Below, piece by piece: positions 1-6,892 of a stretch of DNA of 32,596 nucleotides (positions are counted from its first letter, which is position 1; every line of letters starts with the position of its first letter). The notes beneath the pieces were generated by a model. It searched no databases. It was given only the letters and a program-made list of their open reading frames with translations, and was not told the origin of the DNA. This DNA is from Paenibacillus oryzae (lineage in GTDB: Bacteria > Bacillota > Bacilli > Paenibacillales > Paenibacillaceae): assembly GCF_001675045.1 (NCBI RefSeq), contig NZ_LYPA01000051.1:1-32596 (forward strand), in the 5' to 3' direction. Both the position numbers and the translations under genes were made by a program.

Positions 1-131
1 AAATGACTCATTCGGCATCGAGGCCCTTAGTTCCTGTTTGTTCCAAAAATTCACTTAGTAGAGCACCTAAGTAGTAACGATGAATCGTACAAACTGAATT
101 GCACCCACATCAAGCTCATTAGGTGGTATGA

Positions 132-335
132 CTGCGTAATGCTGCTGCTTATGAAGAAAAATTATTTTTTCGCAGTGCGGCTTTTTTAAGCCCAATTCAG
201 AAAAATCAAACAGTTAAAGAAATAATAGGATATACTGGATGGAGAGGTTTTAAGGATAGAGATGAACCTTTAGCAGCGCTTTGGGAGCTTGTAAGCGTAT
301 TCGGGAGGTGTTGGCGTGACAGAACCGTTGTTTGA
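132..335 (+). pseudogene. Orphan open frame, possible C-terminal remnant of an unknown protein
   Basis: Bases 1-131 show no gene. From 132 a frame without a convincing start stays open for about 67 codons and ends at TGA 333-335, overlapping the start of the next gene. It reads as plausible protein, with stretches such as AAAYEEKLFF, TVKEIIGYTGWRGF and PLAALWELVSVFG, rather than a low-complexity shadow. I do not recognise the family. The lack of a start and the stop just upstream fit a 5'-truncated remnant, but chance openness over 200 bases is also possible. Confidence 0.25.
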
Positions 336-1122
336 CCCGATGAAACACCCTGATTGGATTTCGCCGCAGACAGCAGAGTGGTATTCCAGATTATCATTGG
401 AGACGGGGGAATACAAGTATCCGTGGATGTCTCACTTCGATGAGCTGCGGGCCGAAGATATTTTTGGAGAAACGATAGCTTCTTGCCTGAATAAGGATGC
501 CAGCGTACTGGATGTTGGCTGCGGTCACGGCGACTTTACAACAAGGTTTGCAGATATAGCAAAAGAAGTTGTTGGCATTGACAGTATGGATGGGTACATT
601 GCATCGGCAAAGCGGCAGGCCCCTGATTCTTTGACATTTCTTGTTGTAGATGCACATCAACCTTTGCCTTTTACGAACGCTTCATTTGATGTTATTTATA
701 CTAAAAAAGGCCCCTGGTTATTTCATAATGGTATGAATGAGGGGTATCGAATCATAAAATCCGGAGGTATTGCACTGGGACTATACCACTGTGGAACCGA
801 CGGAGGGTTTCGAAGTTTGTTTCCAGGCTTGTATTCGCCACTGCCAGATACGCATCTTAAGGATATGAAGGATAAATATGAACAACAGCTTTATGAAAGT
901 GGTTTATTGGATTGCGAATTGAAAATGATTGAAGAGGTGGAGTATTTGGCAAGGCCCGAAGATGTTTTAATAAAAAAATGCTTTGGGCAAAAGGAGTCAT
1001 TGAAAAAAGTGGTTTGGCAAAAATGCTTGCATCAGGTTGAAGACATTTTTGCTCGCCATGCCGTATCTAAAGGGCTCAGGGTAGTCAATTATCATGTGTT
1101 GTTAAGTGGAAAGGCAAAATAG
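316..1122 (+). CDS. Class I SAM-dependent methyltransferase
   Basis: This 268-residue cytoplasmic protein has the Rossmann-fold motif I LDVGCGHG at residues 65-72 and an acidic residue ending the second strand (GID, D89) that normally binds the SAM ribose. These mark a methyltransferase domain of the Methyltransf_11/25 type. The conserved-looking N-terminal segment DPMKHPDWISPQ precedes the fold. The substrate cannot be read from the sequence. The GTG start is chosen because GGGAGG at 303-308 lies seven bases upstream. The gene stands 23 bases before the truncated P-loop gene and may share its transcript. Family assignment is firm, the specific role open. Confidence 0.88.
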   Translation: MTEPLFDPMKHPDWISPQTAEWYSRLSLETGEYKYPWMSHFDELRAEDIFGETIASCLNKDASVLDVGCGHGDFTTRFADIAKEVVGIDSMDGYIASAKRQAPDSLTFLVVDAHQPLPFTNASFDVIYTKKGPWLFHNGMNEGYRIIKSGGIALGLYHCGTDGGFRSLFPGLYSPLPDTHLKDMKDKYEQQLYESGLLDCELKMIEEVEYLARPEDVLIKKCFGQKESLKKVVWQKCLHQVEDIFARHAVSKGLRVVNYHVLLSGKAK

Positions 1123-1145
1123 ATGCAACAGATGGGGTTGAAGGT

Positions 1146-1330
1146 ATGAAACGGCGAGTTGTTATGACCGTAGGAAAAACGCATAGCGGGAAATCAACTT
1201 TTGCGCGAGAGCTGGAAAAACAAATAGATAACTCTATCGTCATTGACCAGGACAACCATGCGGAATTTATTAATACTCATTATTTAAAGCTAAGGCCTGT
1301 TGGGGGACCCAATAAGTTTAAATATACTGG
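1146..1330 (+). pseudogene. 3'-truncated P-loop ATPase/kinase remnant
   Basis: The frame starts ATGAAACGGCGAG and carries a Walker A motif GKTHSGKS at residues 10-17, followed by IDQDNHAEFINTHY. This resembles the start of small AAA-type ATP-binding proteins of Bacillus relatives, which from memory run to about 180 residues. After about residue 60 (GPNKFKY) the likeness ends, and the frame runs into the leader and start of the next gene, stopping at 1397 after 83 codons. There is no room for the rest of the kinase fold, so a deletion with its right end near 1325-1350 is the simplest explanation. The product would be non-functional. Confidence 0.7.
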
Positions 1331-1356
1331 TTCGGGAGCTGGGCGAATTGAAAAAA

Positions 1357-1725
1357 ATGAAATCATTATTTGCTTTAACAGTCATCATTACGGCTAGTAT
1401 TTTTGTAACCAGTTTTGCAATCAGCAAACTTAATGGAGATTCTCTATCGAATGCATTATTTTTATGCGGAATAATCGTTTTGCTAGTCGGTATTTTTTCT
1501 TCAATGAGGGGCAGAGCGTTTGGGAATAAATTTGTGCCGAACGAAAGTGAAAATGCCGTGCTTGATCCTGTTGAAGCTGAACGTGAACAGCAAGAAATCA
1601 GAGCTCAAGGCACTATTAAATATGTCACTGAAAACAGAACGTTGAATTTCAGTGTTAGACCGTTTGCCATGATCATTTCAGGAGTAATAGGTTTAGTTGC
1701 TGCTTATCTTTTGTCTGTGCTTTAA
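1357..1725 (+). CDS. Small membrane protein, DUF3899-like
   Basis: The 122-residue product starts MKSLFALTVIITASIFVTSF and has three hydrophobic segments: residues 1-22, about 31-50, and the last 20 residues ending LLSVL. A charged loop rich in Glu, Gln and Arg lies between the second and third. The layout recalls DUF3899 proteins, but that is a recollection rather than a tested match. A TTG at 1300 would extend the frame by 19 residues. The ATG at 1357 is preferred because it begins a natural membrane segment, although its ribosome site (GGGAG near 1334) is distant. The kinase remnant overlaps its leader. Confidence 0.6.
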   Translation: MKSLFALTVIITASIFVTSFAISKLNGDSLSNALFLCGIIVLLVGIFSSMRGRAFGNKFVPNESENAVLDPVEAEREQQEIRAQGTIKYVTENRTLNFSVRPFAMIISGVIGLVAAYLLSVL

Positions 1726-1747
1726 CACGTTTAGGGGGAGTTGAGCA

Positions 1748-2284
1748 ATGAATGCGATTTCAAACAATTCCAGACAGGTGGAATATTACACGAATTTGAA
1801 TCCTATATTTATGTCGATTCAAAACAGGCAGCATGATTACAACTGGCTTCTGACTGATTTGGAGATGAATTGGATGCCTGACGATTTTTTAAGTTATTGC
1901 GAACAATGTTATATTCGTGCAGACATAGAGGACCGGAATAACAGATATTTCATTTCCGGGGAAAAGCTGACCAGGCTTACGATGAAGTATGAGATTCAAT
2001 TTATTTGGGGCGTTTTGACTGGTTTGAAAAAAGAATTACACATTGATTTAAGCAGCATAACGAATTGTCCTGATGCTGAAAATCCGAGTTTATGGAAGCC
2101 GGGAGTTAATGTTCAATATCCAGGGGCGGAGCTTGAAATCGTATGTTGGGATTCTACGTCTACATTATTGATAAGCCAGAACAGCTCTATCGTCAATGAT
2201 TTTAAACTATATTTCTCCGATGCACAGGACTTGGATGAACACATTTCACAGGTTCAATATCCAAAAAGAAACGGAAGGGACTAG
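1748..2284 (+). CDS. Hypothetical protein, possibly immunity-like
   Basis: This is a soluble 178-residue acidic protein without signal or membrane segment. It is rich in aromatic residues (YNWLL, MNWMPDDF, QFIWGVLTG, IVCWDS), and its compact alpha/beta composition resembles small bacterial immunity-type proteins. I do not recognise the family. The start ATG 1748 follows a good site, GGGGGAG at 1734-1740. It ends five bases before a SUKH-domain gene, so the two are probably co-transcribed. That pairing is the only functional hint, because SUKH proteins are frequent immunity proteins in polymorphic toxin systems. No toxin gene is present nearby. Confidence 0.7.
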   Translation: MNAISNNSRQVEYYTNLNPIFMSIQNRQHDYNWLLTDLEMNWMPDDFLSYCEQCYIRADIEDRNNRYFISGEKLTRLTMKYEIQFIWGVLTGLKKELHIDLSSITNCPDAENPSLWKPGVNVQYPGAELEIVCWDSTSTLLISQNSSIVNDFKLYFSDAQDLDEHISQVQYPKRNGRD

Positions 2285-2289
2285 ACATA

Positions 2290-2817
2290 ATGAACCAGGC
2301 TGAACAGATGTGGAAGGCGATTATTCGAAAGGGGCTGCAAAAGGACGCGGACTTTAAAGATAAGCTATTTTTGCAGCCTGGCGCCAGCGAGGAGGAACTT
2401 AATCACCTTCAGGAAACCATGAATGTAACCATTCCTAAGGAAATGAAGGAGCTTTACCGAATTCATAACGGCCAGCTATGGGATATCGGGAGTCAATGTT
2501 TTGTAGGAAATTTGACGCTTTCCCCCATTTCAGAAATACTAGAAAACTGGCATTTTTTAAATGAAGAATTTGAAGGTGATGAGCTGGAGGCAAGCTTTGA
2601 CAAGGAAATCAAGCCTTTACTTTGGAATCCCAAATGGCTGCCCATTGCATCTAATGGAGGCGGGGATTATTTGTGCCTGGATATGGACCCGACGGATGAA
2701 GGTCAGACGGGGCAAGTGCTCTATTTTTGGCATGATTGGGGCAATCGTTCAGTAAAAGCAAAGAGTTTGTTTGAGTTTATTCAGGGCTGCTTGGAGGAAT
2801 CGGATACAGAGGATTAG
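2290..2817 (+). CDS. SMI1/KNR4 (SUKH) family protein
   Basis: The 175-residue protein has the typical SUKH layout. A helix with PGASEEELNHLQETMNVTIP precedes KEMKELYRIHNGQ, where the conserved N-G turn follows the helix. Then come W-x-P-I-A-S-N-GGGDYLCLDMDP and a closing LYFWHDWGN strand with a C-terminal helix ending in an acidic tail. SUKH proteins in bacteria are mostly immunity proteins or cytoplasmic regulators, and no enzymatic activity is expected. It follows the unknown gene by five bases. No cognate toxin lies in the window, so it may be an orphan immunity gene or have another role. Confidence 0.85.
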   Translation: MNQAEQMWKAIIRKGLQKDADFKDKLFLQPGASEEELNHLQETMNVTIPKEMKELYRIHNGQLWDIGSQCFVGNLTLSPISEILENWHFLNEEFEGDELEASFDKEIKPLLWNPKWLPIASNGGGDYLCLDMDPTDEGQTGQVLYFWHDWGNRSVKAKSLFEFIQGCLEESDTED

Positions 2818-2885
2818 ATCATTTGGAGCTACCCTTGGAAGAAACGCTTCAGACTTATAAACCTTTAGAGGAGGTTGAGGAGGTT

Positions 2886-3119
2886 ATGACGGACAATAAC
2901 AAACAACATGAAACTCAGCAATTAACAGATTATACAGAGGCTCGCAATAAAATGAATCATTCCATGATGGAGGATGCGCAAAGAATTGAAGGGGCGGGCC
3001 CACCCCAAAAAACAGATTTTAGAACACTGCCCAAGCCCTTGAGGATATTTGGTTATTGTGTAATGGCCTTATTGGCCGCAATGCTTGTTTTTGGGGTAAT
3101 GACGGGCTTTATGGATTAG
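2886..3119 (+). CDS. Small single-pass membrane protein
   Basis: The predicted product is 77 residues. An about 50-residue polar N-terminal part (MTDNNKQHETQQ, then EDAQRIEGAGPPQKTDFR) leads into one hydrophobic segment near the C-terminus (FGYCVMALLAAMLVFGVMTG). This suggests a membrane-anchored protein with a cytoplasmic N-terminus. The open frame reaches back to a TTG at 2823, but ATG 2886 is preferred because AGGAGG lies immediately upstream. It follows the SUKH gene by about 70 bases. No function is recognised. Confidence 0.6.
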   Translation: MTDNNKQHETQQLTDYTEARNKMNHSMMEDAQRIEGAGPPQKTDFRTLPKPLRIFGYCVMALLAAMLVFGVMTGFMD

Positions 3120-3140
3120 ACTGATACTTTGCTAGTCTAG

Positions 3141-3293
3141 TGGAAAACCTTGGAAGATCATACCGTTGAATTTCGGGAATCCGCCAATTATCAGGAATGG
3201 AAAGAGTTGTTTCACCATTTCTATGATCCTTTCCCGACGATCGAGCATTTTAACGGGTCTATTGAATCACGGAGGGAGAAGATGCCATGGTAA
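3141..3293 (+). pseudogene. Remnant of an antibiotic biosynthesis monooxygenase (ABM) domain protein
   Basis: Immediately after a TAG stop, a frame of 50 codons reads WKTLEDHTVEFRESANYQEW followed by KELFHHFYDPFPTIEHF. This closely resembles the C-terminal half of small ABM-fold proteins as I remember them (W-x-T-LEDHT ... YQEWK ... HHFYDPFP-x-x-EH). The N-terminal half, which should carry the first strands, is absent: the 20 bases before it hold the TAG and only the tail of the previous intergenic space. The remnant ends at TAA 3291-3293, overlapping the start of the BadF-type gene. It looks like a 5'-deleted gene that is no longer expressed. Confidence 0.65.
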
Positions 3294-4297
3294 TGCAGAG
3301 TGGCAATGGTGTAATGCAGAATGGTGATGTAGTCATCGGGATTGATGGGGGCGGGACGCATACGCGAGTAATGGTGGCCGATCTGCAAGGAAATGTGCTT
3401 TCTTATGTTAAAAAAGGAGCATCTTTTCTGCATAAGGATGCCAACGCCAAACAAAATGTACACCAAGCGATTCAGGAAGCCTTGCAACAGGCGGGCAAAA
3501 GCCCATCCCAAGTAAAACAGGTAACGGCAGGAATTGCCGGATACGACTCCCCGTCTGATGAAGAGTGGGTGACATCTTTGACAGCAGTTCCAGGACTTCA
3601 TTGCCCCAAGGAGCATGTCAATGATACGGTTGTAGCCCATAGCGGAGCGCTTCTCACGAAGCCGGGCATTATCATCATATCCGGAACAGGCTCTAATATC
3701 TACGCAGTAACCGAGACCGGGGAACAAATCAGAAATTACGATCTTTGCCATTATGCGGCAAGCGCAGCACGTTTTTTGGCTTACGATGCAACCTTCGAGC
3801 TGCTGGCAGGCAATATAGATGAAACGGATCAGGCGCTGGCGGCAGCTATACTTTCACACTGGGAGCAGACCTCTGTTGCAGGCTTGGCAGAGCTGGCCCG
3901 TGTCGGTTTTATCGAGGATCAAAGGGAACGAAATCGCAGGTTTGCACAGCTGGCTCCTGTTATTACAGAAGCGGCTTTTCGCAGTAGCCGGTTGGCCCAG
4001 ACAGTATGCGACCGCGCAATTCATCAGATTGCGGTAGGCATCGAAATGCTTGCCGCATATTTTGCAAGCGAGGAAGTGAAGCTTTCTTTTATTGGCAGCG
4101 TCATCAATAGCGATTACTTCCGACAAAGGCTTAGCTCCACCCTGCAAAAGGGCAAAAACAAACAATACCGGATTGTTAACCCAGCATTTTCTCCTGTAGC
4201 TGGCGCCGTTTTACAGGCTCTGAGCTATCTTCATATACCCATTCATACAGATGTCCTTCATAATCTCAGTCTTCATCCCTGCTCCAAAATGGGATGA
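3287..4297 (+). CDS. BadF/BadG/BcrA/BcrD-type ATPase, probable N-acetylglucosamine kinase
   Basis: The 336-residue protein belongs to the ASKHA sugar-kinase fold. The phosphate-1 motif VIGIDGGGTHTRV lies at about residues 16-28, the second phosphate loop IIISGTGSN in the middle, and a C-terminal FSPVAGAV segment typical of BadF/GlcNAc kinases near the end. Members phosphorylate amino sugars such as GlcNAc or MurNAc released from the wall, and a recycling role is plausible. The start is uncertain: ATG 3287 lies ten bases after GGAGGGAG, but a tandem repeat in the first 40 bases creates further ATGs at 3293 and 3312. The gene overlaps the ABM remnant, and its stop abuts the GNAT remnant. Confidence 0.85.
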   Translation: MVMQSGNGVMQNGDVVIGIDGGGTHTRVMVADLQGNVLSYVKKGASFLHKDANAKQNVHQAIQEALQQAGKSPSQVKQVTAGIAGYDSPSDEEWVTSLTAVPGLHCPKEHVNDTVVAHSGALLTKPGIIIISGTGSNIYAVTETGEQIRNYDLCHYAASAARFLAYDATFELLAGNIDETDQALAAAILSHWEQTSVAGLAELARVGFIEDQRERNRRFAQLAPVITEAAFRSSRLAQTVCDRAIHQIAVGIEMLAAYFASEEVKLSFIGSVINSDYFRQRLSSTLQKGKNKQYRIVNPAFSPVAGAVLQALSYLHIPIHTDVLHNLSLHPCSKMG

Positions 4298-4792
4298 TGG
4301 GATGCGATTGTAAGAGTGCAGAGCTCATTTGGAGTCCCAGGGCATTAAACAATGGGATGATATTTATCCATCTATGGCGGTAGTTGAAGAGGATTTTCGC
4401 AACGAATGCATTTATGTCGCGAAGACAGATGGGGAAGTGGCTGGAGTTGTCTCCTTTGATGATCTTGGCTATAAGGAATATGAGGCTATTGGCTGGAAAA
4501 GCAAAAGTACCAAACATGCGATTCTTCATCGACTGTCTGTGCGGCCCCGCTATCAGGGAGGGGCATTGCTCAATTTTTGATGAAGTTTGTACATAACCAG
4601 TGTCTCGAACGTGGTTATGGCTCCAGCCGCTTGGATGTGTACAGCGGGAACGAATTGGCGTTTCACTTCTACAAAAAACTTGGATATGAGATTCGCGGAG
4701 AAGTAACATTTCCTAGAAGACCCCTGCCATTTTATTGCATGGAAAAGGAACTGAACGTCAATTTAAATGAAGGATCTAATAAAAAGGTTTAG
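4298..4792 (+). pseudogene. GNAT acetyltransferase, frameshifted and N-terminally truncated
   Basis: Two frames together encode a GNAT. The first, from about 4314, reads CRAHLESQGIKQWDDIYPS to RLSVRPRYQG. The second, from about 4559 to 4792, continues GIAQFLMKF, LDVYSGNELAFHFYKKLGY and ends after MEKEL. Joining them needs one extra base within the G-run at 4556-4562 (CAGGGAGGGGC), restoring the acetyl-CoA loop Q-G-R-G-I-A. A second break lies near 4309, where AIVR is in another frame than CRAHLES. The first strand of the fold is missing because the gene begins at the BadF stop. At least two frame breaks and no start make it a pseudogene. Confidence 0.8.
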
Positions 4793-4835
4793 GTTATTTA
4801 AACACTATTCACAACAAGTGAAAGGGAGAATGTAA

Positions 4836-5426
4836 ATGAACAGCAGCGATTTTCAAAAGCAGATGGAATTTCTGATCGAGATTGACAAGTTAAAGTCCAT
4901 CCAGCGCAAAACCAAGCTTATTCATGAAGACCGACTGGAGAATGATGCGGAGCATTCCTGGCATTTGGCGATGATGGCGCTTGTTTTGCAAGGGCATGCC
5001 AATAAAGAGGTCAATTTGTTCAAGGTTATCAAGATGTTATTAGTTCATGATCTGGTCGAAATCGATGCCGGAGATACGTTCGCCTATGACGAGCAGGGGC
5101 ATGCAGACAAAGCGGAGCGTGAGCAAAAGGCCGCTGAACGTATTTTTGGTTTGCTGCCGGAGGAGCAGGCCAAGGAGTTAATGGAGCTATGGGTGGAGTT
5201 TGAAGAGAGGGCAACGCCGGAGGCCGCATTTGCTTCATCGCTCGACCGGCTCCAGCCGATCATCCATAATTATCATAATGATGGCGCCAGCTGGAGACAA
5301 TATGGCATTACAAGCGGTCAGGTTTTAAAGCGTAATGCAGGCATAAATGATGGATCGACAAAGTTATGGTCACACGCGCAGGAGCTTGTACAGCAAGCTG
5401 TAGATAAAGGCATTTTGCAGCAATAA
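4836..5426 (+). CDS. HD domain hydrolase (YfbR/HDDC2-like 5'-deoxynucleotidase family)
   Basis: The 196-residue protein has the HD metal-binding set: H40 in NDAEHSWH, H71-D72 in LLVHDLVEIDAGD, and D137 in SSLDRLQP. Length and motif spacing match the single-domain HD proteins related to YfbR and HDDC2, which cleave phosphate from deoxynucleoside monophosphates. The exact substrate here is inferred from family only. Start ATG 4836 has AAAGGGAG at 4820-4827. The gene is followed directly by the four-palindrome repeat element, with no obvious classic terminator. It probably acts alone in nucleotide clean-up. Confidence 0.85.
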   Translation: MNSSDFQKQMEFLIEIDKLKSIQRKTKLIHEDRLENDAEHSWHLAMMALVLQGHANKEVNLFKVIKMLLVHDLVEIDAGDTFAYDEQGHADKAEREQKAAERIFGLLPEEQAKELMELWVEFEERATPEAAFASSLDRLQPIIHNYHNDGASWRQYGITSGQVLKRNAGINDGSTKLWSHAQELVQQAVDKGILQQ

Positions 5427-5446
5427 AAGGGGGCGTGGGGCGTCTT

Positions 5447-5640
5447 TTTGTGGCCGTTTATGACCGTTACAGCCTGAAATAGCTGGATTTTTCTTGAATA
5501 ACGGTCACGCGTGTCCTTTAGCGTCACAAAAATAGTTCATCTGGGCGGGATTTAGCGAGGAACGGACGTCAATGTCCATTACAAATTGAATTTGCATCTA
5601 AACCAGCTTCTAACGGTCATCTTTGTCCGCAGCGATGAAG
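5447..5640 (-). repeat. Four-palindrome intergenic element, copy A (inverted)
   Basis: Read on the minus strand this matches copies B and C. Units are U1 at 5611-5634 (CTGCGGACAAAGATGACCGT), U2 at 5560-5582 (AATGGACATTGACGTCCGTT), U3 at 5499-5521 (AAAGGACACGCGTGACCGTT) and U4 at 5451-5470 (AACGGTCATAAACGGCCA). Centres are about 51, 61 and 50 bp apart, the same spacing as in the other two copies. It fills the gap between the HD hydrolase gene and the next gene and ends about 50 bases before that gene's start. Confidence 0.75.
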
Positions 5641-5688
5641 CCGCAAGAACATTCCCTTTTACGAGCGATTCTGAAAGGAGTGATCTGT

Positions 5689-6090
5689 TTGAAAAAAACA
5701 ACAAAATGGCTGCTTTGGCTAGTTCCGCTAGTGCTTATTCTTTTATTCGGGCTTGTCTCTATCCCGCAGCATGTCGTTAATTTAAAGCCAGCCGACGTAT
5801 CACGTATTGTTATTTTTGACGGCAGCACGGGAAGAGAGGTTGAAATAACAGAAGCCCAGGTTATCCGTCATATCGTTACTAATTTAAACGAGGTCACCTT
5901 CGAGAGAGGCAAACTGTCGATCGGATATATGGGCTTCCGGTTCAGGACGACACTGTATAACGATGAAGGGAAAGCAATCAAAACCATAACGATTAATTCC
6001 GCTGAAGTCATCCGGTATAAGGGCTTTTTCTATACGGCTAATAAGGATAAGCGCATCGATTTTTCATATATTGAAGGGTTGTTCAAGTAA
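5689..6090 (+). CDS. Small exported or membrane-anchored hypothetical protein
   Basis: The 133-residue product begins MKKTTKWLLWLVPLVLILLF, a lysine-led hydrophobic segment that serves as an N-terminal anchor or uncleaved signal. An extracytoplasmic domain of about 105 residues follows, including IVIFDGSTGREVEIT, FERGKLSIGYMGFRF and IRYKGFFYTA. There is no lipobox cysteine. The TTG at 5689 is preferred to the open-frame start at 5623 because AAAGGAGTG at 5674-5682 is well spaced and the anchor then starts cleanly. The family is not recognised with certainty. It lies alone, bounded by repeat copy A and a convergent gene. Confidence 0.7.
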   Translation: MKKTTKWLLWLVPLVLILLFGLVSIPQHVVNLKPADVSRIVIFDGSTGREVEITEAQVIRHIVTNLNEVTFERGKLSIGYMGFRFRTTLYNDEGKAIKTITINSAEVIRYKGFFYTANKDKRIDFSYIEGLFK

Positions 6091-6178
6091 TATAGGTTAA
6101 GCGTAGAGATGCAGCTTAATGGTAAGGATTAAAGGTAACGATTAAAGCTAAAGAGTGCAGAAGCCAGTTACAGCAAAA

Positions 6179-6541
6179 TTACAGCATGCAGGCATCGGAT
6201 GCGGCAGAAGTCCCGACCGCTGCGGAGCGGGTATCGCGAACGCGAACATTGCTGCTGTATACGCCGGAATCGCTGCTAAGCTTGAAGGAAGGATAATTAG
6301 GCTCTGCATCCAGCTTCATCTGCTGCTCCAGATTAAATTGCTGCTTAGCGTCTACATAAAACGGAGACAGATTGGTTTCAATCGCAACATCCAGCGGGTC
6401 TGGTTTATCGACAATAAGAATAACGATGATGCCATTGCAGCCGCAGCCTTCTGTGTCATAAAAAATTTTGAAGCTGCCGGCTTGATCATTCAGGTGTTCA
6501 GTCAAACGGTTTGCGGCTAGCTCTGTGATGTGCAGTTGCAT
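6179..6541 (-). CDS. HesB/IscA-like iron-sulfur cluster family protein (YqkB type)
   Basis: The 120-residue protein starts MQLHITELAANRL, as in HesB/A-type scaffold proteins, and keeps a cysteine pair C33-x-C35 in DTEGCGCNG. The third cysteine of A-type carriers, in the usual C-terminal C-G-C, is absent from that position. This fits the Bacillus YqkB/YneR-like branch, whose role is less clear than that of IscA. A segment FYVDAKQQFNLEQQMKLDAE follows the core, and a serine-rich tail ends the protein. The start has an excellent AAAGGAGTG site. The gene converges with the exported-protein gene and is separated from the large enzyme gene by a terminator hairpin. Confidence 0.8.
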   Translation of the reverse strand: MQLHITELAANRLTEHLNDQAGSFKIFYDTEGCGCNGIIVILIVDKPDPLDVAIETNLSPFYVDAKQQFNLEQQMKLDAEPNYPSFKLSSDSGVYSSNVRVRDTRSAAVGTSAASDACML

Positions 6542-6595
6542 GTTGATGCACTCCTTTTTTTACTTTTATAGTAATAAGTATAGCACTTTCGGAAA

Positions 6596-6636
6596 AACGA
6601 TTCCTGCCCCTTTATGGCGACAGGGGTCGTTTTTTG
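6596..6636. terminator. Bidirectional intrinsic terminator
   Basis: AACGATTCCTG pairs with CAGGGGTCGTT (two G-U pairs), with a loop of about 12 bases and six T after it on the plus strand. On the minus strand the stem is also followed by five T. It sits between two divergent genes, upstream of both, so it would insulate them or stop incoming antisense transcription rather than end a neighbouring gene. Confidence 0.55.
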
Positions 6637-6712
6637 CTGAAGGCTGGAAATTCAGGAAATCCAAGGGCTTTCGGGCTTCGGGAAGGCCGGCAAGATCGTA
6701 AAGAAAAGAACA

Positions 6713-6743
6713 GGAATAGTAAAAATCTTTAATTTTCTATTCC
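6713..6743 (+). promoter_or_regulatory. AT-rich leader hairpin upstream of the glycosidase operon
   Basis: GGAATAG, one unpaired T and AAAAT pair with ATTTT and CTATTCC around a short CTTTA loop. This gives a 12-bp stem about 150 bases before the enzyme start. No U-run follows, so it is not a standard terminator, and it could be an operator or an mRNA-stabilising structure. The rest of 6640-6890 shows no gene and no promoter I would defend. Confidence 0.35.
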
Positions 6744-6892
6744 GTCCGCCTGTCTTATCATCTAGTTAAGAAAGTGAGTTTAGACGGGAAGGAGCGATGT
6801 TTGTGCGGTAATATAGCTTGATTTTGGACTTGCGGAGTCAGGAGTCAGGCAGAGGTAAGGGGTTATTACATTTTAAAATAGGGGTGAATAAG

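Noticed and set aside
5429..5447. Terminator directly after the HD hydrolase gene
   Set aside because: GGGGGCGT and GGGGCGTC before TTTTT are direct rather than inverted repeats, so no stem can form.
6155..6520. Plus-strand 121-codon frame opposite the HesB-like gene
   Set aside because: The minus frame has the conserved start, cysteine pair and ribosome site; the plus frame has none of these.
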